From: a bacterium
GTDB taxonomy: Bacteria; JAHJDO01
Assembly (NCBI GenBank): GCA_023129655.1
Contig: JAGMBN010000038.1
Span: 1 to 10,769, forward strand
Length of the DNA stretch: 10,769 bases
Reading direction: 5' to 3'
Shown here: piece after piece, positions 1-6,351 of the stretch
Numbering within the stretch: the stretch's first letter is position 1
Layout of the letters: the number at the start of each line of letters is the position of its first letter
The notes under the pieces: generated by a model
Seen by the model: the letters and a program-made list of their open reading frames with translations, nothing else
What the model was told of the DNA's origin: nothing
Database searches by the model: none
Program-made: the position numbers and the translations under genes

Positions 1-219
1 TATTCGCCAATATTCGGCAGTATGATGACTGGAACAAGTTTTAATTGCGCTGCTGCTGCGCTTATGCTAAAAAATCAGATGCGTTATGCCTGTCCGGTCC
101 AGGATAATCCGCACAATATAAATATATGCGCAAAGACCAAACCTGCTCAAATACAGGGAATTCGTTGTGTTAGGTATAACTGCGAGCATGAGAAAGCAGT
201 GGTTAGATTGTGTCTATGA
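1..219 (+). CDS. Beta-ketoacyl synthase-like protein, C-terminal fragment (chain-length-factor-like)
   Basis: The reading frame is open from base 1, so only the last 72 residues of a gene that begins upstream are visible. The fragment resembles the C-terminus of the FabF/KAS II and type II PKS ketosynthase fold. A GSMMTGT segment (bases 16-36) lines up with the KSMTGH motif of FabF, and an Ala-rich helix follows, as in ketosynthases. The stretch then runs to a short closing beta-strand (KAVVRLCL). In this alignment the active-site Lys is Ser and the second catalytic His is Thr, as expected for a non-condensing partner subunit (chain-length factor) rather than a working synthase. The NSFGFGG loop of true synthases is also not recognisable. 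Its stop codon overlaps the ACP start as ATGA. The assignment rests on a short divergent tail plus context; another thiolase-fold protein is possible. Confidence 0.55.
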   Translation, partial: YSPIFGSMMTGTSFNCAAAALMLKNQMRYACPVQDNPHNINICAKTKPAQIQGIRCVRYNCEHEKAVVRLCL

Positions 220-467
220 ACAAAATGACAGCAGCAGATATTGAGAAAACACTGATTCAAGAAGTTGCTACAATCTTAGGTGTAGACTCTTCAGCAATCT
301 CTCCAAATACTCCTCTTCATACACTTGGAATTGATTCATTTAGTTTTGTGGAGCTTCTGGTGTTTATTGAAAAAACATTTAATCTGAAGTTAATTGAATC
401 AGGATTAACGAAAGAAGATTTTCAAACCCTCCATTTGCTGGCATCATATATCAGTAGAATGAACTAG
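216..467 (+). CDS. Acyl carrier protein
   Basis: This is a free-standing acyl carrier protein that would carry the growing acyl chain on a 4'-phosphopantetheine arm in the cytoplasm. Taken from ATG 216 it has 83 residues, normal for a type II ACP. The attachment site LGIDSFSF is clear, with Ser41 as the modified residue in the canonical D-S context. Helix 2 (FVELLVFIEKTF) follows, and the C-terminal helix ends in LLASYISRMN. A GTG at 210 would add two residues. ATG 216 is preferred because it forms an ATGA overlap with the upstream stop, a sign of translational coupling. The helix-2 surface is more hydrophobic (FSFVELLVF) than in housekeeping AcpP, which fits a dedicated pathway ACP. The next gene begins one base after the stop. 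Confidence 0.88.
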   Translation: MNKMTAADIEKTLIQEVATILGVDSSAISPNTPLHTLGIDSFSFVELLVFIEKTFNLKLIESGLTKEDFQTLHLLASYISRMN

Positions 468-468
468 G

Positions 469-1755
469 ATGAAACGCTATTTAACCGGTATTGACTGGAT
501 CATTCATACAATTAACCATATTAACAAAAAGGAAACCGGCGTTGGAAACATGTTTCAGGTTGTCCTGCAACTGGAAGGACAACTTGATGAGACAACACTT
601 CAGAAATCTCTGAACAAATTCATTAAAAAATTTCCGGTTGTGAATGGCAGATCAATGCGAGATTACAATCTTGCCCCGTACTGGAAGATTTATCCAAAGA
701 ACAAGATGCTCTCTTCAAGCATTAGGACTTACCGCCTTGATAATAATGCAACATTTAGCAAAGTACTCTTTACACTGGAGCAAGGAATAAACATGCCCTT
801 TAGCAGTATCAGGGAGCATCTTGTATTTCATCTTATCTATGCAGGTAAAACAAGTTTTCTGGCTGTAGTGTTTGACCATTGCTTATTTGATGCCAGAGGA
901 GCTGAAGCATTCTTGAATATGGATTATTCTCATAGGATTTCTCTTACAGAACCAGCTCATCTATGTAAGTGGAAAGAAAAATTTGAAGCAGGTAAGCGAG
1001 TGAATAGAAAATTGGTGCAATTATCAAAGAATAGACCTATGTCTTTGCCTTTGAATTCAGCGTCTGACCGGAAATTCAATTTTAAGATAATCTCACTTGA
1101 TAAACGCCAAACATCCGCAATAATTGAGACTGCGTATAATAAAGTGGGTTATTTAATGCTTATGCCATATGCACTAGCAATTTCCATACGGGCTCTGCAC
1201 AGCGTTTTTCTCAAAAGAGGTACACACGCGAGTGATTATATAATTCCAGTCTCTATTGATACGCGTTCGGCAGAAAAGGTGCATCAAGAGGTTTTCTTTA
1301 ATCATATGTCCTTTTTCCTGCTTAGAGTGAAAGCAAAGGAGGCTGATAGTTTTTCTGTTCTTTTGCAATCAATTAAACAGCAGGTCTATGATCAGATAAA
1401 GGTGGACTTACCCGGAGATATTGAGAAAGCAAGTCTTTTGATGCGGATTGCTCCTTTGCCTGTTTTAGGCTATCTGATGAGGTTGCCATTGAAAGGACAG
1501 ATTGCTTCTTTTTGTTTTTCCTATATTGGAGAAGCTGCGTATACTTCTCCTGTGTTTATGGGAAAAAAGATCCATAATATTTTTCATATGCCCAGAGTTC
1601 CAATTCCACCTGGACTTGGAATATTCTTTAACCGGTTTCAAGGCAAGCTGAATGTGGTCATTTCCTATTTAGATGGGATATTGGAAAAGGAAGAGATAGA
1701 TTCAATTGTGCAGGAACTCACCCTGACCCTCTCTTGTGAAGAGAGGGAAAAATAA
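469..1755 (+). CDS. Free-standing condensation-like acyltransferase (HxxxDxxG family)
   Basis: This 428-residue protein belongs to the chloramphenicol acetyltransferase-like fold shared by NRPS condensation domains, wax ester synthase/DGAT enzymes and alcohol acyltransferases. The key motif is seen as DHCLFDARG, giving catalytic His137, Asp141 and Gly144 of HxxxDxxG. An N-terminal half-domain (about 20-150) opens with the usual FQVVLQLEG strand and a FVVVNG-like segment (FPVVNG). The C-terminal half includes a SYIGEA stretch near residue 350 that sits where SNxG occurs in the family, and a final VVISYLDG strand. It would transfer an acyl group, probably from the upstream ACP, to an unknown alcohol or amine. 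No carrier, adenylation or membrane segment is fused to it. It starts one base after the ACP stop. The family is well supported; donor and acceptor are inferred or unknown. Confidence 0.75.
   Translation: MKRYLTGIDWIIHTINHINKKETGVGNMFQVVLQLEGQLDETTLQKSLNKFIKKFPVVNGRSMRDYNLAPYWKIYPKNKMLSSSIRTYRLDNNATFSKVLFTLEQGINMPFSSIREHLVFHLIYAGKTSFLAVVFDHCLFDARGAEAFLNMDYSHRISLTEPAHLCKWKEKFEAGKRVNRKLVQLSKNRPMSLPLNSASDRKFNFKIISLDKRQTSAIIETAYNKVGYLMLMPYALAISIRALHSVFLKRGTHASDYIIPVSIDTRSAEKVHQEVFFNHMSFFLLRVKAKEADSFSVLLQSIKQQVYDQIKVDLPGDIEKASLLMRIAPLPVLGYLMRLPLKGQIASFCFSYIGEAAYTSPVFMGKKIHNIFHMPRVPIPPGLGIFFNRFQGKLNVVISYLDGILEKEEIDSIVQELTLTLSCEEREK
1741..1747 (+). promoter_or_regulatory. Ribosome binding site that decides the start of the FAD oxidoreductase
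   Basis: GAGAGGG lies nine bases before ATG 1757, inside the last codons of the acyltransferase gene. It supports ATG 1757 over the in-frame GTG at 1736, which would have no comparable site and would add seven residues unlike the family N-terminus. Confidence 0.6.
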
Positions 1756-1756
1756 T

Positions 1757-2932
1757 ATGAAGAGAGAATGTCAGGTGCTTGTTGTTGGCAGCGGTGTTGC
1801 AGGAACCATTGCTGCTGTTGCAGCTGCGCGCAAGGGCGCGCATACAATCCTGGTAGAAAGAAATAATTTTCCGGGAGGAACAGCAATAACTGGTTTACAT
1901 TCTTTTATCTGCGGCTTATATGCAAATGATATCGAGATGCCAAAGCATCCGATTAATAAAGGAATTGTAAGAGAAATTTGTTCTCAACTGAAGGCTCTGG
2001 CCCCTGAGAAGAAAGTACTGCGTATTGGCAAGGTATATGCTCTTCCATACTCAAGGCAAGACCTTGTATCTGTTTTTCGTTCTCTGATCAAAAATGAAAA
2101 ACAACATCTTGAGGTTTTATACAATACACTGGCGGTTTCAGTAAGAACAAAACATAACACTATAACATCTGTTAGTGTGCGTAGAACAAAAGGTGTCTTT
2201 AATATTATTCCTAGAGCTGTTATTGACTGTAGCGGACACGGTGCAATTATTCAACTGAGCGGGGCAAAGTATCAGGTATCAGTTCCCAAACAGCGCCAGC
2301 TTGCAGGATATACATTTCGAGTTAAAGGATTAAAAGACCGAGATAATATGGCAGCAGTAAAGGTGCCTTACTATCTGGCGCAGGCATATTTCGAAAAGAA
2401 AATACCTCTTCATCTTAAATTTACAACATTCATTCCTGTAGATAATACAGATGAGGGTCTGTTTAAAATCAGTATTCCTCCAGCGCGAGATAGTGTCCAA
2501 CGCGCAAAAGAGGATGCGCTTGTAGTACACCGTTACTTATGCAAAGTTATGCCTTTATTCAAGGACTCATATATTTCCGATACATCGTCTGAAGTTCTGG
2601 ACCGTGAAGGGACAAGACTCTGTGGAGAGTATACGCTAAGCGCAAACGATGTAATAAATGCGCGAAAATTTCCTGATGGAACTGTAAAAAATTCATGGTC
2701 AATTGAATTATGGGATCAGGAAAAAGGTCCGCAGTATCGTTACCTTAATCCCGGAGATTACTACGAAATTCCTGCGCGCTGTCTTAGATCAGCGGAGATT
2801 TCCAATCTGTTTTGCGCAGGACGATGTATATCAGTATCTCAGGAAGCCTTAGGCTCTACAAGGGTTATGGGAACGTGTATGTCTTTGGGGGAACAGGTGG
2901 GCTTAGAGGCTGTCAAAATGGTGAATGGATGA
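1757..2932 (+). CDS. FAD-dependent oxidoreductase
   Basis: This is a 391-residue flavoprotein of the FAD_oxidored/GIDA-like group. The N-terminus VLVVGSGVAG is a Rossmann dinucleotide site (GxGxxG, residues 11-16), with Glu34 at the end of strand 2 to bind the FAD ribose. The C-terminus from about residue 350 carries the second FAD-contact region, NLFCAGRCIS followed by SQEALGSTRVM and SLGEQVG, which is typical of this family. The central region (REGTRLCGEYTLSANDV) also matches the family pattern. No transmembrane segment is seen. The chosen ATG follows the acyltransferase stop by one base, and the start puts the GxGxxG at the usual distance from the N-terminus. In this operon it probably oxidises or reduces an ACP-bound or released acyl product. 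Family assignment is firm; the substrate is unknown. The halogenase WxWxIP motif is not seen. Confidence 0.8.
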   Translation: MKRECQVLVVGSGVAGTIAAVAAARKGAHTILVERNNFPGGTAITGLHSFICGLYANDIEMPKHPINKGIVREICSQLKALAPEKKVLRIGKVYALPYSRQDLVSVFRSLIKNEKQHLEVLYNTLAVSVRTKHNTITSVSVRRTKGVFNIIPRAVIDCSGHGAIIQLSGAKYQVSVPKQRQLAGYTFRVKGLKDRDNMAAVKVPYYLAQAYFEKKIPLHLKFTTFIPVDNTDEGLFKISIPPARDSVQRAKEDALVVHRYLCKVMPLFKDSYISDTSSEVLDREGTRLCGEYTLSANDVINARKFPDGTVKNSWSIELWDQEKGPQYRYLNPGDYYEIPARCLRSAEISNLFCAGRCISVSQEALGSTRVMGTCMSLGEQVGLEAVKMVNG

Positions 2933-2990
2933 AATTCTATAAGTTACCTGCCGATTTGTCGCAAGATATTACAAATTAAGGCAATATAAT

Positions 2991-3028
2991 TTGAGAAATG
3001 TAGTCATATAAAAAGATATACTTTTATA
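2991..3028 (+). promoter_or_regulatory. Candidate promoter/dyad in the fhs leader
   Basis: The 126-base gap before fhs is very AT-rich. It contains a TATAAT hexamer at 2985-2990, a TTGAGA hexamer at 2991-2996 and a 7-bp perfect inverted repeat, TATAAAA (3007-3013) and TTTTATA (3022-3028). If TTGAGA is a -35 box, the best -10 candidates near 3014-3020 are poor and lie within the dyad. The gap and the strong downstream ribosome site suggest a separate transcription start for fhs, but base composition alone could give these matches. Confidence 0.25.
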
Positions 3029-3042
3029 AATTCTAAAAAACA

Positions 3043-3050
3043 GAGAGGAG
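3043..3050 (+). promoter_or_regulatory. Ribosome binding site of fhs
   Basis: GAGAGGAG lies eight bases before ATG 3059 and eleven before the second ATG at 3062. The spacing favours 3059, though the second ATG would give an N-terminus nearer the family pattern (M-[ST]-D-x-E-I-A-Q). Confidence 0.6.
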
Positions 3051-3058
3051 TATTAGCT

Positions 3059-4753
3059 ATGATGACAGATCTGGAAATTGCGCAAGCTGCAAAACTTAGA
3101 CCAATTCAGGAGATTGCAAATAATATTGGTCTAAAAGAGGATGAACTGGAATTGTACGGTAAGCACAAGGCAAAAATTATTCTTGAAGTCCAAGACAGGC
3201 TGCATACACAACCCAATGGTAAGTATATTGATGTGACGGCCATTACTCCCACTCCTCTTGGGGAGGGCAAGACTGTTACAACTATTGGTCTGAGTATGGC
3301 GCTTAACAGGATAGGCAAGAAGACAATTACTGCAATAAGACAGCCTTCAATGGGTCCGACATTTGGAATTAAAGGCGGCGCAGCAGGTGGAGGATATTCA
3401 CAGGTTGTACCTATGGAGGACTTTAATCTTCATCTCACAGGGGATATACACGCTGTAGGAGTAGCTCATAACCTTCTTGCAGCATTTATTGACAATTCTC
3501 TTCAGAAAAAGAATCCGTTAAATATAGACCCATTCAGTATTACATGGCGCCGTGTTGTTGATATCAGCGACAGAGCTCTGAGAAATATTGTAATAGGATT
3601 GGGCGGCAAGATAGATGGAGTTCCCAGAGAAACTGGTTTTGATATAACTGTAGCTTCAGAGGTTATGGCAATTCTTGCTTTAACAACTGGCTTGAAAGAT
3701 TTAAGAAAGAGGATGGGGAAAATAGTAATTGGTTACACAAGAGACGCAAAGCCTGTAACAGCTGAAGATCTTAAATGTGCAGGCGCAATGACTGTTTTGA
3801 TGAAAGACGCGATAAAGCCAACTTTAATGCAGACATTAGAGAATACGCCTGTGTTTGTGCATGCAGGCCCATTTGCAAATATTGCGCATGGCAATAGTTC
3901 TATACTGGCTGACAAAATAGGACTTAAACTTGCTGATTATGTAGTAACAGAGAGCGGATTCGGAGCTGATTGCGGAGCGGAAAAGTTTCTTAACATCAAA
4001 TGTCGTTATAGTAAACTAGTTCCTGACGCAGCTGTAATAGTATGCACTGTCAGAGCGCTTAAGATGCACAGCGGTGATTTTACGGTTGTTGCAGGAAAAC
4101 CGCTGAGTGAGGGATTAGTCAAAGAAAATCTTGACGCTGTGGAGCGTGGAGCCTGTAATTTAGAGAAACATATCGAAAATATGAAACTATTCGGCATTCC
4201 TGTAGTAGTTGCTGTAAATAGATTTACTACTGATACTGATAAAGAAATAGAAGTAATAAGGGATATAGCTAAAAGGGCTGGCGCAGAAGATGCTGTTGAG
4301 AGTACTGTATGGGCTGAAGGAGGCAAAGGGGGAGAAGAGCTTGCAAGAAAGGTTGTTGAAGCTGCTGAGAAGCCAAGTAATTTCAAATTTCTCTACAATG
4401 TAGAACAGTCTATAGAAGAAAAGATGACCATTATTGCAAAAAAGATTTACGGAGCTGATGGCATAGATGTTTCTCCTGTGGTTAGAAAGAAAATAGGCAT
4501 ATATGAAGAAAACGGACTTGATAAGCTTCCTATCTGTATGGCAAAGACACATCTTTCGCTTTCTCATGATCCAAAATTAAAAGGAAGACCAAAAAACTTC
4601 ACAGTGCCAATAAAAGACATCAGGCTATCTGCAGGCGCAGGATTTCTTTACCCTCTTTTAGGGGATATGCGAACCATGCCAGGACTTCCAACCACACCTG
4701 CCGGTACAAATGTAGATATTGATGAAACGGGAAAGACTGTTGGATTGTTTTGA
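3059..4753 (+). CDS. fhs: Formate--tetrahydrofolate ligase
   Basis: This cytoplasmic enzyme joins formate to tetrahydrofolate with ATP to give 10-formyl-tetrahydrofolate. It is an entry step of the methyl branch of the Wood-Ljungdahl pathway and a source of one-carbon units for purines. The 564-residue length is usual for the family. The N-terminus DLEIAQAAKLRPI is typical. The ATP loop TPTPLGEGKT is at 63-72, and the signature GIKGGAAGGGY at 103-113 is intact. The second signature is seen at 328-339 as VCTVRALKMHSG, where the usual GG is SG at 338-339. The conserved ESGFGADCGAEKF block is at 298-310. The gene stands apart from its neighbours, with 126 bases upstream and 95 downstream, and no acetogenesis partner gene is in view. 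It may therefore serve ordinary folate metabolism as well as, or instead of, carbon fixation. Identification is secure. Confidence 0.98.
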   Translation: MMTDLEIAQAAKLRPIQEIANNIGLKEDELELYGKHKAKIILEVQDRLHTQPNGKYIDVTAITPTPLGEGKTVTTIGLSMALNRIGKKTITAIRQPSMGPTFGIKGGAAGGGYSQVVPMEDFNLHLTGDIHAVGVAHNLLAAFIDNSLQKKNPLNIDPFSITWRRVVDISDRALRNIVIGLGGKIDGVPRETGFDITVASEVMAILALTTGLKDLRKRMGKIVIGYTRDAKPVTAEDLKCAGAMTVLMKDAIKPTLMQTLENTPVFVHAGPFANIAHGNSSILADKIGLKLADYVVTESGFGADCGAEKFLNIKCRYSKLVPDAAVIVCTVRALKMHSGDFTVVAGKPLSEGLVKENLDAVERGACNLEKHIENMKLFGIPVVVAVNRFTTDTDKEIEVIRDIAKRAGAEDAVESTVWAEGGKGGEELARKVVEAAEKPSNFKFLYNVEQSIEEKMTIIAKKIYGADGIDVSPVVRKKIGIYEENGLDKLPICMAKTHLSLSHDPKLKGRPKNFTVPIKDIRLSAGAGFLYPLLGDMRTMPGLPTTPAGTNVDIDETGKTVGLF

Positions 4754-4776
4754 TTTTGAAAAAAGGGCTTGTATTT

Positions 4777-4804
4777 TTGAGAAGAACAATTAAAATTGTA
4801 TAGA
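4777..4804 (+). promoter_or_regulatory. Candidate promoter with a palindrome between the -35 and -10 boxes
   Basis: TTGAGA (4777-4782) and TATAGA (4799-4804) are spaced by 16 bases. A perfect 6-bp palindrome, ACAATT-AA-AATTGT (4786-4799), fills the spacer, which is where a repressor operator would sit. It lies in the only gap upstream of the secreted protein at 4849. Both hexamers are imperfect matches, so this is a suggestion only. A second dyad, ATATCA (4831-4836) and TGATAT (4845-4850), overlaps the start codon. Confidence 0.3.
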
Positions 4805-4848
4805 AATTTAATAACACATAAGCGAAAAAAATATCAAGACAAATTGAT

Positions 4849-5172
4849 ATGAAAAAACTTTCAGTATTTCTACTTATATTTTCAATAATTCTAAGCAACG
4901 TAACTCCAGCATATAGTTGGTCAGGAAAAACAAGAACAGCGACAATTCAAGGGCGCATAACAAATTCAGCTACAAAGCAAGCCATATCCGGCGTAGCAGT
5001 CAGAGCAGGACGCTACAGAGCCAATACAAATGCGAGTGGGAAGTATGTAATAAAGAATGTAAAAGTATGGTTCTGGGGAAGAGTGTATAGAGTAAAAGTA
5101 TCTGCAAAAGGATATTACACAAGGTCAAGATGGATATATGTAAGAAGAGGAAGCTCTACGATCCAACTGTAG
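4849..5172 (+). CDS. Secreted carboxypeptidase-regulatory-like domain protein, 3' end altered
   Basis: This 107-residue protein has a clear Sec signal peptide: KK at residues 2-3, a hydrophobic core 5-19 and a probable cleavage after AYS (residue 23). The mature part is one beta-sandwich repeat of the carboxypeptidase regulatory-like kind. It shows the pattern ATIQGRITN, then AISGVAV, then NASGKYVIKNV and finally VSAKGYYTRS. Such domains are carriers or adhesion modules in exported proteins and have no catalysis. The last eight or so residues (SSTIQL and neighbours) are read out of frame from RHS sequence that is conserved in another frame, so the natural C-terminus was probably lost. No good Shine-Dalgarno site precedes the ATG, and a small dyad covers it. 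It may be a truncated remnant or a short functional secreted protein. Confidence 0.65.
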   Translation: MKKLSVFLLIFSIILSNVTPAYSWSGKTRTATIQGRITNSATKQAISGVAVRAGRYRANTNASGKYVIKNVKVWFWGRVYRVKVSAKGYYTRSRWIYVRRGSSTIQL

Positions 5173-5708
5173 GAAGATTTATATCCAAAGATCCGCTAGG
5201 CATGATTGATGGACCGAATATGTATGCGTATGTAAATAATAATCCTGTCAATTTAATTGACCCATGGGGATTATGTAAGACGGATTTTCGAGTTAAATCT
5301 GTTTGGGATTTTTTCAAGGAAGAAGTATATAAAGACGTACTAAGAATTTTTGAAGGTACCCAGTGGGGTAGAGGAGTTGGAAGTAGTGCAAAAGTGAAAT
5401 TACCTATAATTCCTGTAAAGATTGAAATAGGTATGCATGCTATAGAAGGAGAAAGAGTAGCTAGTGGTGGGATAGAGGGCTTTTTTGAAGAGAAGATAGA
5501 GGCATCTTTGCAAGTAGGTCTTTTTAATCCTTCTTTAGCAATTGTAGATGGAGAAGTCAAAGTTTCGCCTGTTTGGAAAAAGAGAGGGTTATCAACAAGT
5601 GATTTTACAACAATAGAACTATCTGTGACACTTCCTAATCCCTATACAGGACAGTCTGTCAATGCAGCACTACACATACACTTAGGCGCAATATTTAGGA
5701 GAAGATGA
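5130..5708 (+). CDS. Orphan RHS C-terminal tip with toxin-like tail
   Basis: Residues 10-48 are the classic C-terminal border of RHS/YD-repeat proteins. It reads YDPTVGRFISKDP, then a NMYAYVNNNPVNLIDPWGL segment, after which the variable toxin domain normally begins. The 144 residues after DPWGL match no toxin family I recognise. They are rich in alternating hydrophobic residues (for example AKVKLPIIPVKIEIG, then ASLQVGLFNP, and a final TTIELSVTL), which suggests a beta-rich fold, and they end in FRRR. The large YD-repeat shell that should precede the tip is missing. The first nine residues overlap the secreted protein in another frame, so ATG 5130 is probably not a native start. Orphan tips of this kind usually act as silent donors that recombine into a full RHS gene. 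The core is certain; the toxin role is inferred from position. Confidence 0.7.
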   Translation: MDICKKRKLYDPTVGRFISKDPLGMIDGPNMYAYVNNNPVNLIDPWGLCKTDFRVKSVWDFFKEEVYKDVLRIFEGTQWGRGVGSSAKVKLPIIPVKIEIGMHAIEGERVASGGIEGFFEEKIEASLQVGLFNPSLAIVDGEVKVSPVWKKRGLSTSDFTTIELSVTLPNPYTGQSVNAALHIHLGAIFRRR

Positions 5709-5709
5709 G

Positions 5710-6021
5710 ATGAAGATATTTTTTAGAATTATTGTGTTAAATATAATATTGGGGAATATAGTAGCTTGCTTCTTTCCCTTTTCTATTTCCAAACCAGTCG
5801 TAGAATTTCAAATGATGGATTGGTTATCATTTACATGGATTCTGTTATCTATCATGAGCGGCTTTCTCTGGATAGGGTATATGTTTTATCATTGGGGAGT
5901 GAGTAAATTTAAAAATGGTGCTACAAAAAGAATATGGTTTTGGGCAATGCTATTTGGCGGAATACCGTTCTATTATATAATTGTTTATGAAATGGAAAAA
6001 GGGTTGGAAAGAGAAAGCTAA
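5710..6021 (+). CDS. Small three-helix membrane protein, candidate immunity protein
   Basis: This 103-residue protein is predicted to span the inner membrane three times: residues about 4-24, 38-60 and 75-93. A basic loop (KFKNGATKR, about 66-74) lies between helices 2 and 3 and a charged tail (EMEKGLERES) ends it. The start lies one base after the RHS tip stop and follows AGGAGA (5697-5702), a good ribosome site within the preceding gene, so the two are made together. No family was recognised. In RHS loci the gene directly after the toxin tip is usually its immunity gene, and a membrane immunity protein would fit a toxin acting on the cytoplasmic membrane. That role is inferred from position only. 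Confidence 0.6.
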   Translation: MKIFFRIIVLNIILGNIVACFFPFSISKPVVEFQMMDWLSFTWILLSIMSGFLWIGYMFYHWGVSKFKNGATKRIWFWAMLFGGIPFYYIIVYEMEKGLERES

Positions 6022-6321
6022 ATGATACACGGTAACCTAGCGCTAAAACTAGAAGATTTTGAAGACAATTATTGCGATCTTCATTTAGTGGAAGATTGCG
6101 AACAAAATCTACCTGATAATGTTATTCAATTCCCCACGCCAGATGGGAGCTATGTGGATTACAGCTATGATGATGTGAATAGATTGAATAAGGTGATTAC
6201 CATTACAAAACCAGAACAAAAGGCGTTGGAAGAATTCAAAGGTCTCTTGAGGTGCATTCTATGTTGCCATTGCGAACGAAGTGAAGCAATGACGGCTTTA
6301 GGTGAATACATAAACGTTTGA
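6022..6321 (+). pseudogene. Displaced RHS/YD-repeat fragment carrying a dispersed repeat
   Basis: This 99-residue frame starts directly after the previous stop (TAAATG). Residues 41-59 (DGSYVDYSYDDVNRLNKVI) are one recognisable YD repeat of the kind that makes up RHS shells. In an intact RHS gene such repeats lie upstream of the core; here one lies downstream of the tip. After residue 59 the similarity stops, and residues 82-90 (CHCERSEAM) are the translation of a palindromic DNA repeat rather than a protein motif. The N-terminal 39 residues are acidic and unrecognised. They could be a further immunity fragment or the end of another shell. It is best read as a remnant of an earlier RHS gene or donor cassette, with little chance of a function of its own. 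Confidence 0.55.
6268..6291 (+). repeat. Dispersed palindromic repeat (CHCERSEA type)
   Basis: CATTGC (6268-6273) and GCAATG (6286-6291) are 6-bp inverted arms around a purine-rich centre, GAACGAAGTGAA. This closely matches, from memory, a small palindromic repeat scattered through many bacterial genomes whose false translation reads CHCERSEA. It sits within the broken YD fragment. Copy number cannot be judged from this window, as only one copy is present. Confidence 0.6.
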
Positions 6322-6334
6322 AAATTTAACTTTG

Positions 6335-6344
6335 AAAGGAGGTG
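6335..6344 (+). promoter_or_regulatory. Near-perfect Shine-Dalgarno site
   Basis: AAAGGAGGTG lies seven bases before ATG 6352. It is the strongest ribosome binding site in the window and points to high expression of the small membrane protein. Confidence 0.75.
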
Positions 6345-6351
6345 TAGAAAT

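Noticed and set aside
1736..1756. GTG start for the FAD oxidoreductase
   Set aside because: ATG 1757 has a properly spaced GAGAGGG site and puts the GxGxxG at the usual place; the extra seven residues are unlike the family.
2933..3058. Tetrahydrofolate riboswitch before fhs
   Set aside because: The leader is AT-rich with only a 7-bp AT dyad and shows none of the conserved paired segments I would expect.
4006..4386. 126-residue minus-strand frame inside fhs
   Set aside because: It lies wholly inside a highly conserved gene on the other strand, its translation shows no domain, and no ribosome site precedes it.
5130..5172. Programmed frameshift joining the secreted protein to the RHS tip
   Set aside because: No slippery heptamer or clear downstream structure is seen, and the RHS shell is missing, so a rearrangement scar is simpler.
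5156..5560. 134-residue minus-strand frame across the RHS tip
   Set aside because: It is antisense to the recognisable RHS core and has no family feature; the plus-strand frame explains the sequence.
6325..6350. Promoter right before the small membrane protein
   Set aside because: The TTGAAA hexamers near 6318 and 6332 have no -10 box at a usual spacing before the ribosome site.
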